Counted from the stretch's first letter, positions 1 through 8,996 are shown. The stretch is 64,000 bases of DNA from UBA7239 sp035430165 (GCA_035430165.1 DAOMGE010000010.1:4841-68840); one strand, 5' to 3'. Notes: generated by a model from the letters alone, not told the origin. Translations and numbers: made by a program.

Positions 1-213
1 TCCATCCAGCTTGCCAGTGATGGTGACAGTCAGTACGACTTCAAACAGGTCGTCTTCCAGCGGTACCGTGCGTGTTGCCAGTTCCTGGTGGACTTCTGGC
101 TTCCAGGCCTTCTGGAACAGGGCTGGCCCTTGCGGCGTTTCAAAGGAAACATCTTTAGTGTAAAGACGCTGCAAGCCGAATTGCTGCTCTACTGGCGGGG
201 CCTGGTCTGACAT
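1..213 (-). CDS. secB: Protein-export chaperone SecB (C-terminus cut by window edge)
   Basis: SecB is a cytosolic tetrameric chaperone that holds preproteins unfolded and hands them to SecA. The 71 visible residues carry the family N-terminal pattern: an acidic start with PPVEQQFGLQRLYTKDVSFE, then FQKAWKPEV and the strand VVLTVTITGKLDG. The ATG at 211-213 is preceded by AGGAG at good spacing. The rest lies beyond position 1. It is the last visible gene of a reverse-strand series rhodanese-glutaredoxin-secB, the order known from pseudomonads, with 59 bases between it and the glutaredoxin gene. Confidence 0.95.
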   Translation of the reverse strand, partial: MSDQAPPVEQQFGLQRLYTKDVSFETPQGPALFQKAWKPEVHQELATRTVPLEDDLFEVVLTVTITGKLDG

Positions 214-272
214 GGTGAACTCCTGGGATAAAACGTATCGGGATTAGGGATTGTTCTGATCGATACCGGGCT

Positions 273-533
273 TCAGGCGGTATGCGCCAGCAGTGTATCA
301 AGCTCGCCACTGTATTCCAGCGCATGTAGCTCATCACAGCCACCGACATGCTGCTGGTTGATCCAGATTTGCGGGACGGTCGTACGGCCCGCACGGGCTG
401 TCATTTCAGCACGCAAGTCGGGACGGCCATCGACACAAATCTCGTCAAAAGCTACCCCTTTTTTTTGCAACAGGCTTTTGGCGCGCCGGCAGTAGGGGCA
501 GTAATCCGAGGAATAGATAACGACACCCGGCAT
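273..533 (-). CDS. grxC: Glutaredoxin 3 (GrxC-type)
   Basis: This is a small dithiol glutaredoxin that reduces protein disulfides and glutathione mixed disulfides in the cytoplasm. The protein has 86 residues, the usual size. It starts MPGVVIYSSDYCPYC, giving the CPYC active site at residues 12-15. A cis-proline strand TVPQIWI and the glutathione-binding GGCDEL motif follow. I chose the ATG at 531-533 because the open frame upstream adds 15 residues that overlap the rhodanese gene and match no family feature. This start lies one base after the rhodanese stop, indicating translational coupling. Confidence 0.93.
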   Translation of the reverse strand: MPGVVIYSSDYCPYCRRAKSLLQKKGVAFDEICVDGRPDLRAEMTARAGRTTVPQIWINQQHVGGCDELHALEYSGELDTLLAHTA

Positions 534-534
534 G

Positions 535-945
535 TCAGGCGCCCTTGACAACCGGCAGACTGGAACCCGTCCATTCACTCATGCCACCCTGCAAACGGGT
601 GACCTGGAAGCCTGCCTGTTTCAGCTGCCGACCGATAGCCGCACTGTGCTGGCCGATCTTGTCGACCAGCACCAGGGGACGATTCTTGTCCAGCTCGCCC
701 ATGCGTTCTGCCACTTTTGCAAACGGGATGTTGAGCGCGCCAACAATATGCCCCTCGCGAAACTCCTTCGCATCGCGCAGGTCGAGTACCACAGCGTTGG
801 CGCTATTGACCTGTGCTGTCAGCTGGTGCACCGAAATACTTTCGCCTGCACGCTGGTTTTCTGTCCACATGAACAGGCCGAGCAAACACAGCAAGGCGGA
901 TACCAGCATCCACTGCTCGCTAACAAAAATCAGGAAATTGGTCAT
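535..945 (-). CDS. yibN: Membrane-anchored rhodanese-like protein (YibN type)
   Basis: The 136-residue protein has an N-terminal membrane segment (about residues 10-27) followed by one rhodanese domain (about 37-132) with the typical VVLDLRDAKEFREGHIVGA region. The usual active-site loop, where sulfurtransferases carry cysteine, reads LVLVDKIGQHS, so the catalytic cysteine is absent. This makes classical sulfur transfer unlikely; from memory, other YibN-type proteins share this. Position directly upstream of grxC and secB matches the pseudomonad and enterobacterial neighbourhood. Its precise role is unknown, although YibN-like proteins have been linked to the inner membrane near the Sec machinery. 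Confidence 0.85.
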   Translation of the reverse strand: MTNFLIFVSEQWMLVSALLCLLGLFMWTENQRAGESISVHQLTAQVNSANAVVLDLRDAKEFREGHIVGALNIPFAKVAERMGELDKNRPLVLVDKIGQHSAAIGRQLKQAGFQVTRLQGGMSEWTGSSLPVVKGA

Positions 946-983
946 AGGGATGTCTGTCTTGGATGCCGTTTTAGCCGAGCCGC

Positions 984-989
984 ATTATA
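984..989 (-). promoter_or_regulatory. Candidate -10 box for the rhodanese-grxC-secB operon
   Basis: The reverse strand reads a perfect TATAAT about 40 bases upstream of the rhodanese ATG. No good -35 hexamer stands 16-18 bases further upstream, so it may be a weak or activator-dependent promoter, or chance. Confidence 0.35.
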
Positions 990-1029
990 CACAGTCCACC
1001 GGATTCCCTGCGCAGCGGGAAGGGCGGCA

Positions 1030-2469
1030 TCAACGCAGACCGAAGCGGCGTTTGAAAATCAGCGTCAGCATACGGGTGCCGGTCTTGAGCACGGCCAGCT
1101 TGCTACCCGAATGTTTGGACACATCACCGATACGGGGGCGGTAGGTCACCGGGATCTCGATAATCTTGCGCTCGGCACGCAGCACTTCCACCATCATTTC
1201 CGGCGAGAATTCCGGCCCCTTGCCGGTCAGTTGCGGACGGATGATGTCGTAGGTATCACGCCAGATCGCGCGATAGGTGCAACCGAGATCCGTAAAACGC
1301 GGCTCCTGGCGTATCCAGAGAAACTGCAGCACTTTTGCCGCCAGTACGTTACCCCAACGCAGGAACGCGTCCATGTTGGCACCCTGCTCGATCATCTGCT
1401 TGGTCGTGCGGGTGCCGATCACCATGTCGGCATCGCGCATGTAGGCCAGGATCTTTGGCAAATCGTCGGCGCTGAACGAGGCGTCACCTTCCATCAGCAC
1501 CAGGATATCGCCGGTGGCAGCATCCAGCGCACAACGCAACGCCTCACCGTAGCCGGCAAAATGATCGGAAATAACACGCGCACCTTTTTCTCGGGCGATG
1601 TCGCCCGTGCCGTCGGGTGAATTGTTTTCCGCCACCACAATCTCATCGACCTGGTCAGCAAAATCCTCGATGACATGCCCGATCGCCGCCGACTCGTTAT
1701 ACGCAGGAATCACCAGGCTGATCCGGTATTCATCGAAATGGATCTTGCGATAGAGGTTCATCGCACTGATGTAGTCTTCGGGATAATTGATGTTGCGATA
1801 GCCGCCTTTCAGCAACGCCGGGCGCACGTCCTTGCCGGCACGCACCAACCCCTCGATCACATCGGTCAGTTCGACACGGCCGCTGCGTGCCGATGGCGGG
1901 GTCTTGTCGATAGCATCGAAAATCGCCGGTGAAAACACATAAGTGCCACAACCCAGGAAATGCGTGGACACGGTTTCCGGTTTCTCGATCAGCGAGGTGA
2001 TGCGTTCACCATCAACCGTGACTGCATAATTCTTGCGGATCAGCGTGGTGTCGCCCGTCACCTTGATGCCACACACGGCATCGATTGCCTGGTCGGCGTA
2101 GCGCACCAGCTGCTGGTGATTGGAGCTGAGGTACAACTCATCGCCGAGGATGACCGGAAAATTGCTGCGTATCCTGTCGCGCACCAGCGCCAGGCCCCGG
2201 GCGAGACCGGCATTTACATCCTGGCAATCCACCAGTTCGATCTCGACACCACTCACCGGATTGCTATCCAGCGCCGCGCGGATCTGGTCAGCATGATGGC
2301 CAACGATCACAATGATTTTCTTCACACCCAACTGGTCACGCATGATGCCGATGTTGCGCATCAACAGGGATTTGCCGCCGACCTGCATCAGGGTTTTGGG
2401 TGTGTTCTGCGTGTAGGGATAGAGCCGCAAACCTGCGCCTGCTGCCGGGATAACGCCAACCTCAAACAT
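1030..2469 (-). CDS. Nucleotidyltransferase-glycosyltransferase 2 fusion protein
   Basis: This is a 479-residue two-domain enzyme. Residues 1-240 form a sugar-phosphate-type nucleotidyltransferase with the signature PAAGAGLRLYPYTQNTPKTL, the strand FPVILGDELY (metal-binding Asp) and IEKPETVSTHFLGCGTYVF. Residues about 252-479 are a GT-A family 2 domain of the dolichol-phosphate-mannose-synthase/undecaprenyl-phosphate transferase type: SLVIPAYNESAAIGHVI, EIVVAENNSPDGT and LVLMEGDASF in the metal-binding region, then FTDLGCTYRAIWRD. No C-terminal membrane helices are evident. The fusion suggests that one protein makes an activated sugar or alcohol phosphate and transfers a sugar, in cell-surface glycan or lipid metabolism. 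The substrate cannot be read from sequence. The ATG at 2467-2469 coincides with the start of the first beta strand. Confidence 0.85.
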   Translation of the reverse strand: MFEVGVIPAAGAGLRLYPYTQNTPKTLMQVGGKSLLMRNIGIMRDQLGVKKIIVIVGHHADQIRAALDSNPVSGVEIELVDCQDVNAGLARGLALVRDRIRSNFPVILGDELYLSSNHQQLVRYADQAIDAVCGIKVTGDTTLIRKNYAVTVDGERITSLIEKPETVSTHFLGCGTYVFSPAIFDAIDKTPPSARSGRVELTDVIEGLVRAGKDVRPALLKGGYRNINYPEDYISAMNLYRKIHFDEYRISLVIPAYNESAAIGHVIEDFADQVDEIVVAENNSPDGTGDIAREKGARVISDHFAGYGEALRCALDAATGDILVLMEGDASFSADDLPKILAYMRDADMVIGTRTTKQMIEQGANMDAFLRWGNVLAAKVLQFLWIRQEPRFTDLGCTYRAIWRDTYDIIRPQLTGKGPEFSPEMMVEVLRAERKIIEIPVTYRPRIGDVSKHSGSKLAVLKTGTRMLTLIFKRRFGLR

Positions 2470-2618
2470 CGTGGAAAACCTGAAACCGAAAGGGGCAATC
2501 TAGCAGGCAATGCGGGCCAGAGAAAGGCCATCGCCCAACTTCCGTATCTTTCCAGAGTATGCCGCCCCATGGCCGCGTGATAAGTTAGCGCACTTGAAAA
2601 ACAACAATGGGCAGCCTC

Positions 2619-3800
2619 ATGAACAAACGCGGAACATGGCTAGTGGCCGGTGCAATCCTGCTGGGTGGCATCGGGTTTGCCATCAAGCACAAAAGCCAGC
2701 CTGACCTGGCCGTACCGGTGGTCATCGTGGAAAAAGGTACAGTCGCCTCCACCGTGTCCAATACCCGTGCCGGCACCATCAAGGCTTGCCAGCGCTCCGA
2801 GTTGTCCATGCCACTCGGCGGTCGTGTGCAGGCATTGCATGTGAAGGAGGGTGACCGGGTCGCCGCCGGGCAAGTGTTGCTGGAACTCTGGAACGAGGAT
2901 CACAAGGCCAATGTGGCGCAGGCGGAAGCCAGTTTGTCTGCCGCCGAACACGAACAGAAACGCGCCTGCCTCAATGCCGACCAGAATGCGCGTGAATCCA
3001 GACGGGCACAGACGCTGGTCGACAAGAAACTGATCTCGAATACGCAGGCAGAAATTGCCCACACCCTGTCAACAACGACACAGCAAAGCTGTGAAGCGGC
3101 AGAAGACCAGGTGAAGATGAGCCACGCCAATCTTGATCTGGTGCGCGCACGATTTGATCTCACCTATCTGCGCGCACCGTATGCCGGTGTGATCGCCGAA
3201 GTGAACAGCGAGCTGGGCGAATATGTCACGCCGTCCCCATCCGGTGTCCTGACCAAACCCGCGATTGAAATCATCGATGACTCCTGCCTGTACGTCACGG
3301 CACCGATTGACGAAGTCGATGCCATGCCAGTGCGCGTTAACCAACCCGCACGTATCACACTGGATGCATTTCGCGGACAAACATTCCAGGGCCATGTCAC
3401 TCGCATCGCACCTTATGTGCTGGAAGCAGAGAAACAGGCCCGCACTGTGGATGTGGATGTGCGCTTCGACAACTTTCCGAAAGATGTCCCGCTACTGGTC
3501 GGTTACAGCGCCGATATCGAGATCGTGCTCGACCAGCGTAATGATGTCTTGCGCGTACCGACTGAAGCGATCATCGACAAGCATTTCGTCTACGTACTGG
3601 ATCAGGACGGCAGCGTTCACAAACGCGATTTCACACCGGGCCTGGCCAACTGGACGCAGACAGAAGTGACTGCCGGTTTGTCTGCCGGTGAACAGGTTGT
3701 CCTTACACCTGATCGTCCCGGCCTCAAGGACGGTGTGAAAGCACGCATTGAGGAAAGCCAGGCCGAAAAAAATAATTCCGCCGGAAAAAAATCGCTGTGA
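2619..3800 (+). CDS. Periplasmic adaptor subunit of MacAB-type ABC exporter (HlyD/MacA family)
   Basis: This is a membrane-fusion protein of 393 residues. It has an N-terminal signal anchor (GTWLVAGAILLGGIGFAI), a biotinyl-lipoyl-like half (MPLGGRVQALHVKEGDRVAAG), an alpha-helical hairpin rich in Ala, Glu and Gln (about residues 95-170), the second lipoyl half (LRAPYAGVIAEV), a beta-barrel domain and a membrane-proximal domain ending in a charged tail. It would bridge the inner-membrane ABC transporter to an outer-membrane TolC-like channel. An alternative ATG lies 12 bases upstream at 2607. I prefer 2619 because the protein then begins with MNKR before the hydrophobic stretch. The stop overlaps the next gene by four bases. 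Confidence 0.9.
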   Translation: MNKRGTWLVAGAILLGGIGFAIKHKSQPDLAVPVVIVEKGTVASTVSNTRAGTIKACQRSELSMPLGGRVQALHVKEGDRVAAGQVLLELWNEDHKANVAQAEASLSAAEHEQKRACLNADQNARESRRAQTLVDKKLISNTQAEIAHTLSTTTQQSCEAAEDQVKMSHANLDLVRARFDLTYLRAPYAGVIAEVNSELGEYVTPSPSGVLTKPAIEIIDDSCLYVTAPIDEVDAMPVRVNQPARITLDAFRGQTFQGHVTRIAPYVLEAEKQARTVDVDVRFDNFPKDVPLLVGYSADIEIVLDQRNDVLRVPTEAIIDKHFVYVLDQDGSVHKRDFTPGLANWTQTEVTAGLSAGEQVVLTPDRPGLKDGVKARIEESQAEKNNSAGKKSL

Positions 3801-4477
3801 TTCACCTGCGCGGCATTTACAAACGTTTTGTCATCGGCGATGAAATTGTCAGGGCACTCGACGGTGTTGACCTCACGATCAACGAAGGGGAATACGTTTC
3901 CGTCATGGGCCCATCCGGCTCGGGAAAATCCACCCTGCTCAATATGATCGGTTTGCTGGACAGCGCTGATGCCGGCACCTACCAGCTGGACGGCATCGAA
4001 ACCACCACGCAAAGCGAAGAAAACCGCGCCCGATTGCGACGCGAGAAAATCGGTTTTGTATTCCAGGCCTACCACCTGATACCGCGCCTGACCGCCCGCG
4101 AAAATATCGAACTGCCCATGGTGCTGGCCGGCATGCCACCGGCACAACGGCGCGAACAGAGCAACGGCATGCTGAAGCGATTGAATTTATGGGAACGTGC
4201 GGATCATCTGCCCAAACAATTATCCGGCGGGCAACGCCAGCGCGTCGCGATTGGACGCGCCATTGTGATGAAGCCGTCCATCATTCTGGCTGATGAACCG
4301 ACAGGCAACCTCGACAGCCGATCCGGTCGCGAAGTGATGGAATTACTCGAAGAACTGAATGCTGGCGGCATCACCCTGCTCATGGTCACGCACGATACCG
4401 TGCTGGGCGCACGCGCTACCCGGCAAGTGGTGTTCGGTGATGGACGCGTTGTAAAAGATGCCAGCAAGCATGCTTGA
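3797..4477 (+). CDS. ABC exporter ATP-binding protein (MacB/LolD family)
   Basis: A 226-residue ATPase drives the exporter encoded around it. Visible motifs are Walker A GPSGSGKST, Q-loop VFQAYHLIP, signature LSGGQRQRVAIGRA, Walker B IILADEPTGNLDS and the switch histidine in MVTHDT. These are typical of the LolD/MacB/FtsE group. The start is GTG at 3797, forming a GTGA overlap with the adaptor's stop, a classic coupled start. In true MacB the ATPase and permease are fused. Here they are separate and two permease genes follow, as in many bacterial MacAB-like or YknXYZ-like systems. Confidence 0.93.
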   Translation: MIHLRGIYKRFVIGDEIVRALDGVDLTINEGEYVSVMGPSGSGKSTLLNMIGLLDSADAGTYQLDGIETTTQSEENRARLRREKIGFVFQAYHLIPRLTARENIELPMVLAGMPPAQRREQSNGMLKRLNLWERADHLPKQLSGGQRQRVAIGRAIVMKPSIILADEPTGNLDSRSGREVMELLEELNAGGITLLMVTHDTVLGARATRQVVFGDGRVVKDASKHA

Positions 4478-5735
4478 GAAAACAGGATCGGCTGAAAACC
4501 ATAACAACGGCCAGACAGGATTGCGCTGGGGTGACAGCGTTTATTTTGCACTCAACGTGCTGCGCCGTTACCGTTTCCGCACGGCGATGATGTTGCTGGC
4601 GATGACGCTGGCAGTCGGCTCCGTGGTCGCGTTTACCGCGCTCGGCGAAGGGGCACGCGGATTTGTACAGAATGAATTTTCCTCGCTCGGCAGTGAATTG
4701 CTCGTGGTGTTGCCCGGACGCAAACAAACCACCGGTGGCGCACCGCCGGTGATGGGTACTGCAGCACGCGACGTCACACTGGGCGACGTGAAGGTATTGC
4801 GCGAACGCCTGCACGGCGCGCGATTTGTGGTGCCACTGATGGCGGGAAAAATTGAAGTCTCTGCCAACTCCCACGCACGCGATGCCATGATTGTCGGCAG
4901 TACCGCCGAATATTTCACCGTGCGGGAAATGAAAGTTTCACCCGGCAATATCCTGCCCGACATTGATGACAATCTGGCACAGCCTGTGTGTGTCATTGGC
5001 GGCAAGGTGAAACAGGAATTATTTGGCAACCAGTCTGCTGTTGGCGAATGGGTGAAAATGGGCGGCAGACGTTTTCGTGTTATCGGCGTACTCACCGGCA
5101 AGGCCGATGCATCCGGTTTTGACATGAGTGATGGTGTACTCGTGCCCATTGCATCCACCCAGATTCTCTTCAACCGGCAAGGTGTTTTCCGCACACTGAT
5201 CAAGCCACGCGAACATTACCCGCTCGACAAACTGAAAACAGAAGTGCTGGATATGTTCCGCGAGTTACACCAGGGTGAAGAGGATGTCACTGTCGTCAAA
5301 CCGGATTCCATGCTGAAAACCTTTGACAAGATTTTCAGCGCACTGACCGTTGGCGTCGGCGCCATTGCCGGCATCAGTTTATTGGTCGCTGGTGTGCTGG
5401 TCATGAACCTGACGTGGATCAGCGTCTCGCAACGCACGAAAGAAATCGGCTTGCTGAAAGCACTCGGCGCATCCGATCACCACGTGCGTCGGCTGTTCCT
5501 GCTCGAGTCCGTCCTGTTGAGCGCAGCAGGCGCGGCTTGCGGTGTGCTGGTCGGGCAAGCACTGGTATTGCTAGGTCGCACGTTATGGCCCACCGTGCCG
5601 TTTGCAGCGCCGCTCTGGGCTGTGACCACATCGGTCGTCATCGCACTGTTGTCCGGGTTTGTGTTTGCCTGGTTGCCCGCTACGCGTGCGGCACAGATGC
5701 AACCGGTTGAAGCGCTGGCAGGCAAAGCATCATGA
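4470..5735 (+). CDS. ABC exporter permease (MacB/FtsX family), first copy
   Basis: This permease of about 421 residues has the MacB topology: one membrane helix near the N-terminus (TAMMLLAMTLAVGSVVAFTA), a large periplasmic MacB_PCD-like domain (about residues 60-270) and three C-terminal helices of the FtsX domain. The loop after helix 2 reads SQRTKEIGLLKALGAS, the usual coupling-helix motif. The start overlaps the ATPase stop. I chose the ATG at 4470, and 4458 is the alternative. It pairs with the following, related permease, so the transporter probably works as a heterodimer of permeases with a dimer of the ATPase. Confidence 0.9.
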   Translation: MLEKTGSAENHNNGQTGLRWGDSVYFALNVLRRYRFRTAMMLLAMTLAVGSVVAFTALGEGARGFVQNEFSSLGSELLVVLPGRKQTTGGAPPVMGTAARDVTLGDVKVLRERLHGARFVVPLMAGKIEVSANSHARDAMIVGSTAEYFTVREMKVSPGNILPDIDDNLAQPVCVIGGKVKQELFGNQSAVGEWVKMGGRRFRVIGVLTGKADASGFDMSDGVLVPIASTQILFNRQGVFRTLIKPREHYPLDKLKTEVLDMFRELHQGEEDVTVVKPDSMLKTFDKIFSALTVGVGAIAGISLLVAGVLVMNLTWISVSQRTKEIGLLKALGASDHHVRRLFLLESVLLSAAGAACGVLVGQALVLLGRTLWPTVPFAAPLWAVTTSVVIALLSGFVFAWLPATRAAQMQPVEALAGKAS

Positions 5736-5745
5736 GTATCCACGC

Positions 5746-6942
5746 ATGAGAACTGTCGATGCCTTGCAATGGATCAGCCGCTCGCTCACCGCAGGCAAAT
5801 TGCGCACAGGCTTGACCGCCGTTGGCATTGCCATCGGTATTTCTGCGGTGATCCTGCTCACAGCAATCGGTGAAGGCTTGCGCGTGTACGTGCTGGACAG
5901 TTTTTCCCAGTTCGGTTCACGCATTGTGAAAGTGACACCCGGTAAAAACCAGACCATGGGCATGGCCGGTGTGTTGAGCACCGTGCGACCACTGACCATT
6001 GCCGACAGTGAAGCACTGCGCCAGATACGCGATGTGAAATATGTGGTGCCGATTGTCACCGGAACCGGCCATGTGGAAGCCAGCAACCGCGCACGCGATA
6101 CCGATGTATTCGGTGTGGGCAGCGATGCGCCCGTCGCCTGGCAAATGCCGGTGGCACTCGGCGGATTCCTGCCACCGGATGATCCCGCCACGACACGGCC
6201 GTTTGTGGTGCTGGGCAGCAAACTCCGACACGAATTATTCGGTGACGATAATCCACTCGGGCAATTTGTGCGCATCGGCGGATCACGTTTTCGTGTCGTG
6301 GGTGTCATGGAAAGCAAGGGGGATTTTCTCGGCACGGATCTCGACGAAATTGCCTTCATTCCCGCCAACCGCGCACTGCAATTATTCAATCGTGTGAACC
6401 TGCAGGAAATGGACGTGGTATTCACCGAGAATTCAACGTCGGCGGTAATCTCCGAGCGTATCAAGAATCGGTTTCGCGAAATTCATGGCGATGATGACGT
6501 GACCCTGTTTACACAGGATGACATGCTGGCCAGCCTTGATCGCATCCTCGGTTTATTGACGATCGCCGTCGGCGCGCTGGGCAGTATTTCACTCCTGGTC
6601 GGCGGGGTTGGTGTCTTGACGATCATGAGCACCACATTGCGTGAACGCACTGCAGAAATCGGTTTGCTGCGTGCACTGGGCACCACACAATTGCAGTTAC
6701 TGTCGCTGTTTCTCGGCGAGGCTGTTTTGCTGGCGATGATGGGCGGGGCACTCGGACTGGCAACCGTCGGCGTCATTCTCGGCATTATCAAACTGGCATT
6801 GCCAGCCATGCCAGTCACCATCCAGCCATTCTATTTTGTCTTGTCGCTGGGTTTGTCGGGAACCATCGGATTATTTTCGGGCATAGCGCCGGCATGGCGC
6901 GCATCAAGGCTAGATCCGATCGAAGCATTGCGCGAAGACTGA
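5746..6942 (+). CDS. ABC exporter permease (MacB/FtsX family), second copy
   Basis: This 398-residue permease is related to the gene before it. It has an N-terminal helix (LTAVGIAIGISAVILLTAIG), a periplasmic MacB_PCD-like domain and a C-terminal FtsX domain with LRERTAEIGLLRALGTT. The frame is open for 29 more codons upstream, but those overlap the previous gene. The ATG at 5746, ten bases after the previous stop, gives the expected MRTVDALQWISRSL start. It completes a four-gene operon of adaptor, ATPase and two permeases without its own outer-membrane channel. The substrate is unknown; peptides, lipids or macrolide-like compounds are typical for this class. Confidence 0.9.
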   Translation: MRTVDALQWISRSLTAGKLRTGLTAVGIAIGISAVILLTAIGEGLRVYVLDSFSQFGSRIVKVTPGKNQTMGMAGVLSTVRPLTIADSEALRQIRDVKYVVPIVTGTGHVEASNRARDTDVFGVGSDAPVAWQMPVALGGFLPPDDPATTRPFVVLGSKLRHELFGDDNPLGQFVRIGGSRFRVVGVMESKGDFLGTDLDEIAFIPANRALQLFNRVNLQEMDVVFTENSTSAVISERIKNRFREIHGDDDVTLFTQDDMLASLDRILGLLTIAVGALGSISLLVGGVGVLTIMSTTLRERTAEIGLLRALGTTQLQLLSLFLGEAVLLAMMGGALGLATVGVILGIIKLALPAMPVTIQPFYFVLSLGLSGTIGLFSGIAPAWRASRLDPIEALRED

Positions 6943-6958
6943 CCCGGTCAACGATGTG

Positions 6959-8155
6959 TTAACCGGAAAGGAATGCAGCCACATTTTCAGATTGCGCCAT
7001 GCAATCCTGATAACCGTAACGCATCAATTCGCTGCAATAGCCGGATTCGAATAACAGATAACTGGCAATGCCGGGACCACCGCCCTTGCGAGTGGCACCA
7101 ATAGTCTTCAGGAACACACGCATGGCGTTAGGCAACTCTGCAATGTGGTTGGCCGCCAGTTCATCAAAGCGCACGCTCGGTGAAATCATCAGCACCTCGA
7201 TCGGCTTCATCGCCAGTTGCTGGCGCTTCACTGCATCCACTTCCTCGATAAAACGGTTGAAGCGCTGCAGCATATCGAGATCTTCCTCGAGCGAATCAAT
7301 AAAGGCACTGTTGAGCAATTGTGCAAAAATCTGCGCAATCGATGGCGAGTGGGATGGCAAGGCAGCGTGCTCGGTGTTGTCGCGCGCGGTGTTTGCATAG
7401 CGACTGCCGCTCACGCCGATGACCATCAGCCTGTCTGCGCCAAGATGCAGTGCCGCACTCATCGGCGCAGTCTGCCGGATCGCGCCATCACCGAAATATT
7501 CCTTGTTGATTTTTACCGCAGGAAAAATAGCTGGCAATGCTGCAGAGGCCATCAGGTGTTTATGTGTGATGGCGCTGCGGATTCCGGTGCGTCGCCGCCG
7601 CTGCCAGGGTTTTGCCGCATCATCACCCTGAAAAAAACTGATACTGCGCCCGGTCTGGTAACCAAGTGCCGTGATGCACAGCGCGTGCAGGTAACCGGCC
7701 TTGATCAGCCCGGGGAGAAACTGCAGGTCGATATTTTCAATCAGCAAATGATTCAACGGCGTGTTGTTGAAAAGCGACAAGGGTCGACCGTGCGCAATAC
7801 CGCTGCGAAAAAAAGATCCGAACAGCTTGAGCGTACTGCCGATCAACTCCATGTAGCCAACGCGGTGTATCTGCTCGGAACGCAGGTTGCCCCACAGTTG
7901 CTCCAGTTTTTGTACGCCGCGATCAAAGTGATCGGCATGACTGGCCATCATGGCTGCGTTGATCGCGCCCGAAGACGTGCCACAGATAATCGGGAAAGGA
8001 TTGCTGCGTTGGCCGCCGCGACAGGCAGGTGCAATCTCGGCAATCGCCTTGAGCACGCCGACCTGATAGGCCGCACGCGCACCGCCACCGGACAAGACCA
8101 ATGCTGTTTTCCTGGCTTGCACCACCACCGCCCCGACCGGAATACCGGTTTTCAT
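6959..8155 (-). CDS. Patatin-like phospholipase
   Basis: This is a 398-residue serine acyl hydrolase of the patatin/RssA type. The oxyanion-hole motif SGGGARAAYQVGVL is at residues 22-35. The nucleophile elbow GTSSG has its serine near residue 61, and the Asp of the Ser-Asp dyad sits in the motif DGA (YFGDGAIRQTAP). There is no signal peptide, so it is probably cytosolic or peripheral to the membrane. The C-terminal part (about 300-398) includes the ASYLLFESGYCSELMRYGY segment often seen in bacterial patatins. It ends 16 bases from the exporter operon on the opposite strand and is divergent from the exonuclease III gene. The likely role is phospholipid or lipid-storage turnover. Confidence 0.9.
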   Translation of the reverse strand: MKTGIPVGAVVVQARKTALVLSGGGARAAYQVGVLKAIAEIAPACRGGQRSNPFPIICGTSSGAINAAMMASHADHFDRGVQKLEQLWGNLRSEQIHRVGYMELIGSTLKLFGSFFRSGIAHGRPLSLFNNTPLNHLLIENIDLQFLPGLIKAGYLHALCITALGYQTGRSISFFQGDDAAKPWQRRRRTGIRSAITHKHLMASAALPAIFPAVKINKEYFGDGAIRQTAPMSAALHLGADRLMVIGVSGSRYANTARDNTEHAALPSHSPSIAQIFAQLLNSAFIDSLEEDLDMLQRFNRFIEEVDAVKRQQLAMKPIEVLMISPSVRFDELAANHIAELPNAMRVFLKTIGATRKGGGPGIASYLLFESGYCSELMRYGYQDCMAQSENVAAFLSG

Positions 8156-8216
8156 GATTCTGGTTTACACGGTTTCAGTGTAGCCTACCCGCCAGCAAAA
8201 TGATGAGGGTTTATTG

Positions 8217-8987
8217 ATGTTTCGCGTCATCACCGCCAACACCAACGGCATCCGTTCAGCGGCCAAAAAGGGTTTTTTTGACTGGTTGCAAACACAAAAC
8301 GCCGATGTGGTGTGCATCCAGGAAACCAAGGCACAACGGGATCAGCTGGAGCACGCGATGTTCTGCCCACAGGGTTACCATTGCCATTATTTTGATGCGG
8401 AAAAAAAAGGTTACAGCGGCACAGCACTGTTCTCGCGGCGCAAACCGGATCGCATCATCACCGGACTGGGCTGGCCATCTGCTGACACCGAAGGCCGTTA
8501 CCTGCAGGCAGATTTTGGCAATCTGTCCGTAGTGTCACTGTATTTGCCATCCGGCTCCAGCAGTGAACAGGCGCAACAGAAAAAATTTGATTTCCTCGAC
8601 AAATACTTGCCTGTCTTGCGGCAACAGGTTGCTGACGGTCGCGATTACATCCTGTGTGGTGACTGGAATATCGCCCACAAACCGATCGATCTGAAAAACT
8701 GGAAATCCAACCAGAAAAACTCCGGTTTCCTGCCGGAAGAACGCGCCTGGCTCGATACGCTGTTCGATGATGTCGGTTTTGTCGACGCCTTCCGTGAAAT
8801 CAACAGAGACGCCGACCAGTACACCTGGTGGTCAAACCGTGGCCAGGCCTGGGCAAAAAATGTCGGGTGGCGGATTGATTACCAGATTGTCACGCCTGCA
8901 TTGCGCAAGAACATCAAGCGCGTGGAAATTTACAAGGATGAACGATTTTCCGATCACGCACCGCTGATTATTGATTACAAACTGTGA
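8217..8987 (+). CDS. xthA: Exodeoxyribonuclease III (AP endonuclease family)
   Basis: The enzyme cleaves DNA 5' to abasic sites and trims 3' ends in base excision repair. It has 256 residues. Catalytic features are all visible: Asn in TANTNG (residues 7-11), the metal-binding Glu36 in QETK, Tyr in KGYSGTALF, GDWN, the WRIDYQ aspartate and the terminal SDHAPL. Pseudomonad Crc is a homologue that has lost nuclease function. The intact residues here argue for an active nuclease rather than Crc. The start is ATG at 8217 with GAGG upstream; the TTG just before it is less likely. Confidence 0.92.
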   Translation: MFRVITANTNGIRSAAKKGFFDWLQTQNADVVCIQETKAQRDQLEHAMFCPQGYHCHYFDAEKKGYSGTALFSRRKPDRIITGLGWPSADTEGRYLQADFGNLSVVSLYLPSGSSSEQAQQKKFDFLDKYLPVLRQQVADGRDYILCGDWNIAHKPIDLKNWKSNQKNSGFLPEERAWLDTLFDDVGFVDAFREINRDADQYTWWSNRGQAWAKNVGWRIDYQIVTPALRKNIKRVEIYKDERFSDHAPLIIDYKL

Positions 8988-8996
8988 AAAGATGTT

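Noticed and set aside
532..1620. 362-codon forward open frame across the rhodanese and fusion genes
   Set aside because: It runs antisense to two clearly recognised genes, has shadow-like composition (many His and Arg) and shows no family motif.
7217..8203. 328-codon forward frame opposite the patatin gene
   Set aside because: Antisense to an enzyme with a full catalytic motif set; composition is typical of a shadow frame.
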